Origin: an uncultured Aeromonadales bacterium
Lineage (GTDB): Bacteria > Pseudomonadota > Gammaproteobacteria > Enterobacterales > Succinivibrionaceae
Length of the DNA: 6,401 bases
Direction of reading: 5' to 3'
Assembly (NCBI GenBank): GCA_902796095.1
Contig: CADBNP010000226.1
Span: 1 to 6,401, forward strand
Shown: in pieces, positions 5,191 through 6,401 of the stretch
Layout: every line of letters starts with the position of its first letter
Position numbering within the stretch: position 1 is the stretch's first letter
Notes under the pieces: generated by a model
The model's database searches: none
The model's input: the letters and a program-made list of their open reading frames with translations, nothing else
What the model was told of the DNA's origin: nothing
Translations under genes and position numbers: made by a program

Positions 5191-5209
5191 TTTTTAACGA
5201 GGATATGAA

Positions 5210-6391
5210 ATGTTAGGTACCCCATACTGTCCGCATGCAACCCGTGCCTTGCTGCTCGGATCAGGAGAATTAGGCAAGGAAATAGCAATAGAGCTTCAGC
5301 GTCTCGGAGTCGAGGTGATAGCAGTGGATCGATATGATCACGCTCCTGCAATGCACATTGCTCATCAGTCATATGTCATCAACATGCTGGACAGCGGGGA
5401 GCTGGAGTCTCTTCTTGAGAAAATCAAACCTGATCTGGTCATTCCTGAAATTGAGGCAATAGCAACCGATGTTCTTGTAAAACTTGAGCAGAAAGGTCTC
5501 AGGGTTATTCCATGCAGCAATGCGACTCTGGTGACGATGGATCGTGAAAAAATCCGTACTCTTGCCGCTGAGAAGCTGGGACTTCCAACCTCGCAGTATG
5601 TCTTTGCAAACACCATTGAGGAATTCAGAGAGGGAGTGAAAAAAATCGGTATCCCATGCGTGGTAAAACCTGTAATGAGTTCATCAGGAAAGGGGCAGTC
5701 TGTCATCAGAAGCGAAGATCAGATCGAGCATGCCTGGGAATATGCCCACAATGAGGGAAGAGGCAAAAAGAACCGCGTTATCATTGAAGAATTTCTGAAT
5801 TTCGACTATGAAATAACACTTCTTACAGTAAGCGCGTCTGACGGTATCCACTTCTGCGAACCTATCGGCCACCGTCAGGAGGACGGAGACTACAGAGAAT
5901 CATGGCAGCCAAGAGCCATGACTCCTGAATTAAAGAAGCAGGCCCAGGAAACAGCCGGCAAGGTTGTAAAAGCCCTGGGCGGCTACGGTATTTTCGGTGT
6001 AGAGCTTTTTGTATGCGGCGACAGAGTGATTTTCTCAGAGGTATCTCCGAGACCTCACGATACCGGACTCGTTACACTGATTTCACAGAATCTCTCCGAA
6101 TTTGCTCTCCATGTAAGAGCAATCCTCGGCTATCCAATCGGCAGAATTATCCAGAACGGTCCGTGTGCTTCTGCGGTTATTCTGGGAGACGGCAAATCAT
6201 CAGATCTGACCTACGACGGAATCGGCGAGGCACTGGCAACGGCAGAAAACTGCCAGATCAGACTTTTCGGCAAACCTGAGATCAACGGTCACAGGAGACT
6301 CGGCGTTGTTCTCTGCAGTTCCGATACTGTAGAGAATGCCGTAGAGCTTGCAAAAAGTGCCGCTTCAAAAGTAAAAATCAACTATAACTGA
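5210..6391 (+). CDS. purT: Formate-dependent phosphoribosylglycinamide formyltransferase 2 (GAR transformylase T)
   Basis: PurT formylates 5'-phosphoribosylglycinamide (GAR) using formate and ATP, through a formyl-phosphate intermediate, in the third step of cytoplasmic purine synthesis. It does not need 10-formyl-tetrahydrofolate, unlike PurN. The protein has 393 residues (E. coli 392) and an ATP-grasp fold. GSGELGKE (17-24) lies in the N-terminal GAR-binding region, PVMSSSGKGQS (154-164) is the ATP loop, and HRQEDGDYRESWQ (221-233) and EVSPRPHDTG (277-286) are family motifs. Glu265 and Glu277 correspond to the E. coli magnesium ligands Glu267 and Glu279. The ATG at 5210 has a GAGGA ribosome site 6 bases upstream. 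Another ATG at 5205 is out of frame, too close to that site, and stops after three codons. The gene stands divergent from the acyltransferase gene. It is complete, ends in TGA, and no terminator is visible in the 10 remaining bases. Confidence 0.97.
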   Translation: MLGTPYCPHATRALLLGSGELGKEIAIELQRLGVEVIAVDRYDHAPAMHIAHQSYVINMLDSGELESLLEKIKPDLVIPEIEAIATDVLVKLEQKGLRVIPCSNATLVTMDREKIRTLAAEKLGLPTSQYVFANTIEEFREGVKKIGIPCVVKPVMSSSGKGQSVIRSEDQIEHAWEYAHNEGRGKKNRVIIEEFLNFDYEITLLTVSASDGIHFCEPIGHRQEDGDYRESWQPRAMTPELKKQAQETAGKVVKALGGYGIFGVELFVCGDRVIFSEVSPRPHDTGLVTLISQNLSEFALHVRAILGYPIGRIIQNGPCASAVILGDGKSSDLTYDGIGEALATAENCQIRLFGKPEINGHRRLGVVLCSSDTVENAVELAKSAASKVKINYN

Positions 6392-6401
6392 AAAGACCTG
6401 A

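Larger units (their letters stand above)
4896..5209. other. Divergent intergenic region between the acyltransferase gene and purT
   Basis: This 314-base stretch lies between two genes pointing away from each other, so it should hold both promoters. Candidate sigma70-type elements are seen for each and listed separately. Other contents are two short inverted repeats near the acyltransferase promoter and three TCTGCAC copies. I see no credible gene: the open frame on the minus strand at 5124-5372 overlaps purT, lacks a recognisable product and is judged spurious. Confidence 0.7.

Noticed and set aside
5205..5216. Three-codon frame ATG-AAA-TGT-TAG overlapping the purT start
   Set aside because: The ribosome site is only about 2 bases from this ATG and correctly spaced for purT at 5210. 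It is most likely chance.

Overview
The window looks like chromosomal DNA of a gammaproteobacterium. The main reason is the proQ-prc pair, an RNA chaperone gene followed on the same strand by the tail-specific protease gene, in the order known from Escherichia coli. A close purT homologue and ordinary Shine-Dalgarno and sigma70-like signals fit this. The divergence of ProQ and Prc from the enterobacterial proteins suggests a lineage outside Enterobacteriaceae. Succinivibrionaceae is a guess the sequence alone cannot prove.

Layout from left to right. Positions 1-314 hold no gene, but contain a CRP-like palindrome (36-51) and a cluster of hairpins (111-290) just beyond the 3' end of prc. Positions 315-2351 (minus) are prc, with a clear signal peptide and the Ser/Lys/Asp catalytic residues. 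A 163-base gap, opened by an intrinsic terminator that overlaps the proQ stop codon, leads to proQ (2515-3351, minus). Positions 3352-3827 are non-coding. Read on the minus strand they hold the terminator of the upstream gene, then an extended -10 promoter, then a leader of about 230 bases with three hairpins in front of proQ. Positions 3828-4895 (minus) encode an integral-membrane acyltransferase of the AT3 (OafA/WecH-like) family. Positions 4896-5209 are a divergent intergenic region with candidate promoters for both flanking genes. Positions 5210-6391 (plus) are purT, complete, and the window ends 10 bases after its stop.

How the genes relate. ProQ (post-transcriptional control) and Prc (periplasmic proteolysis and cell-wall enzyme turnover) form a conserved neighbourhood. 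The terminator between them suggests that prc output is partly uncoupled from proQ. The acyltransferase has its own promoter and terminator signals and looks like an independent gene beside this block, probably modifying a surface glycan. PurT uses formate and ATP to formylate GAR in purine synthesis and is divergently transcribed.

I see no mobile element, CRISPR array, toxin-antitoxin pair, tRNA, rRNA or defence system. All four proteins belong to recognisable families. The more unusual signals are non-coding: the structured proQ leader with a repeated GTTTCA-N4-TGAAAC dyad, the terminator inside the end of proQ, and two hairpins after prc whose loops are complementary over 8 bases.
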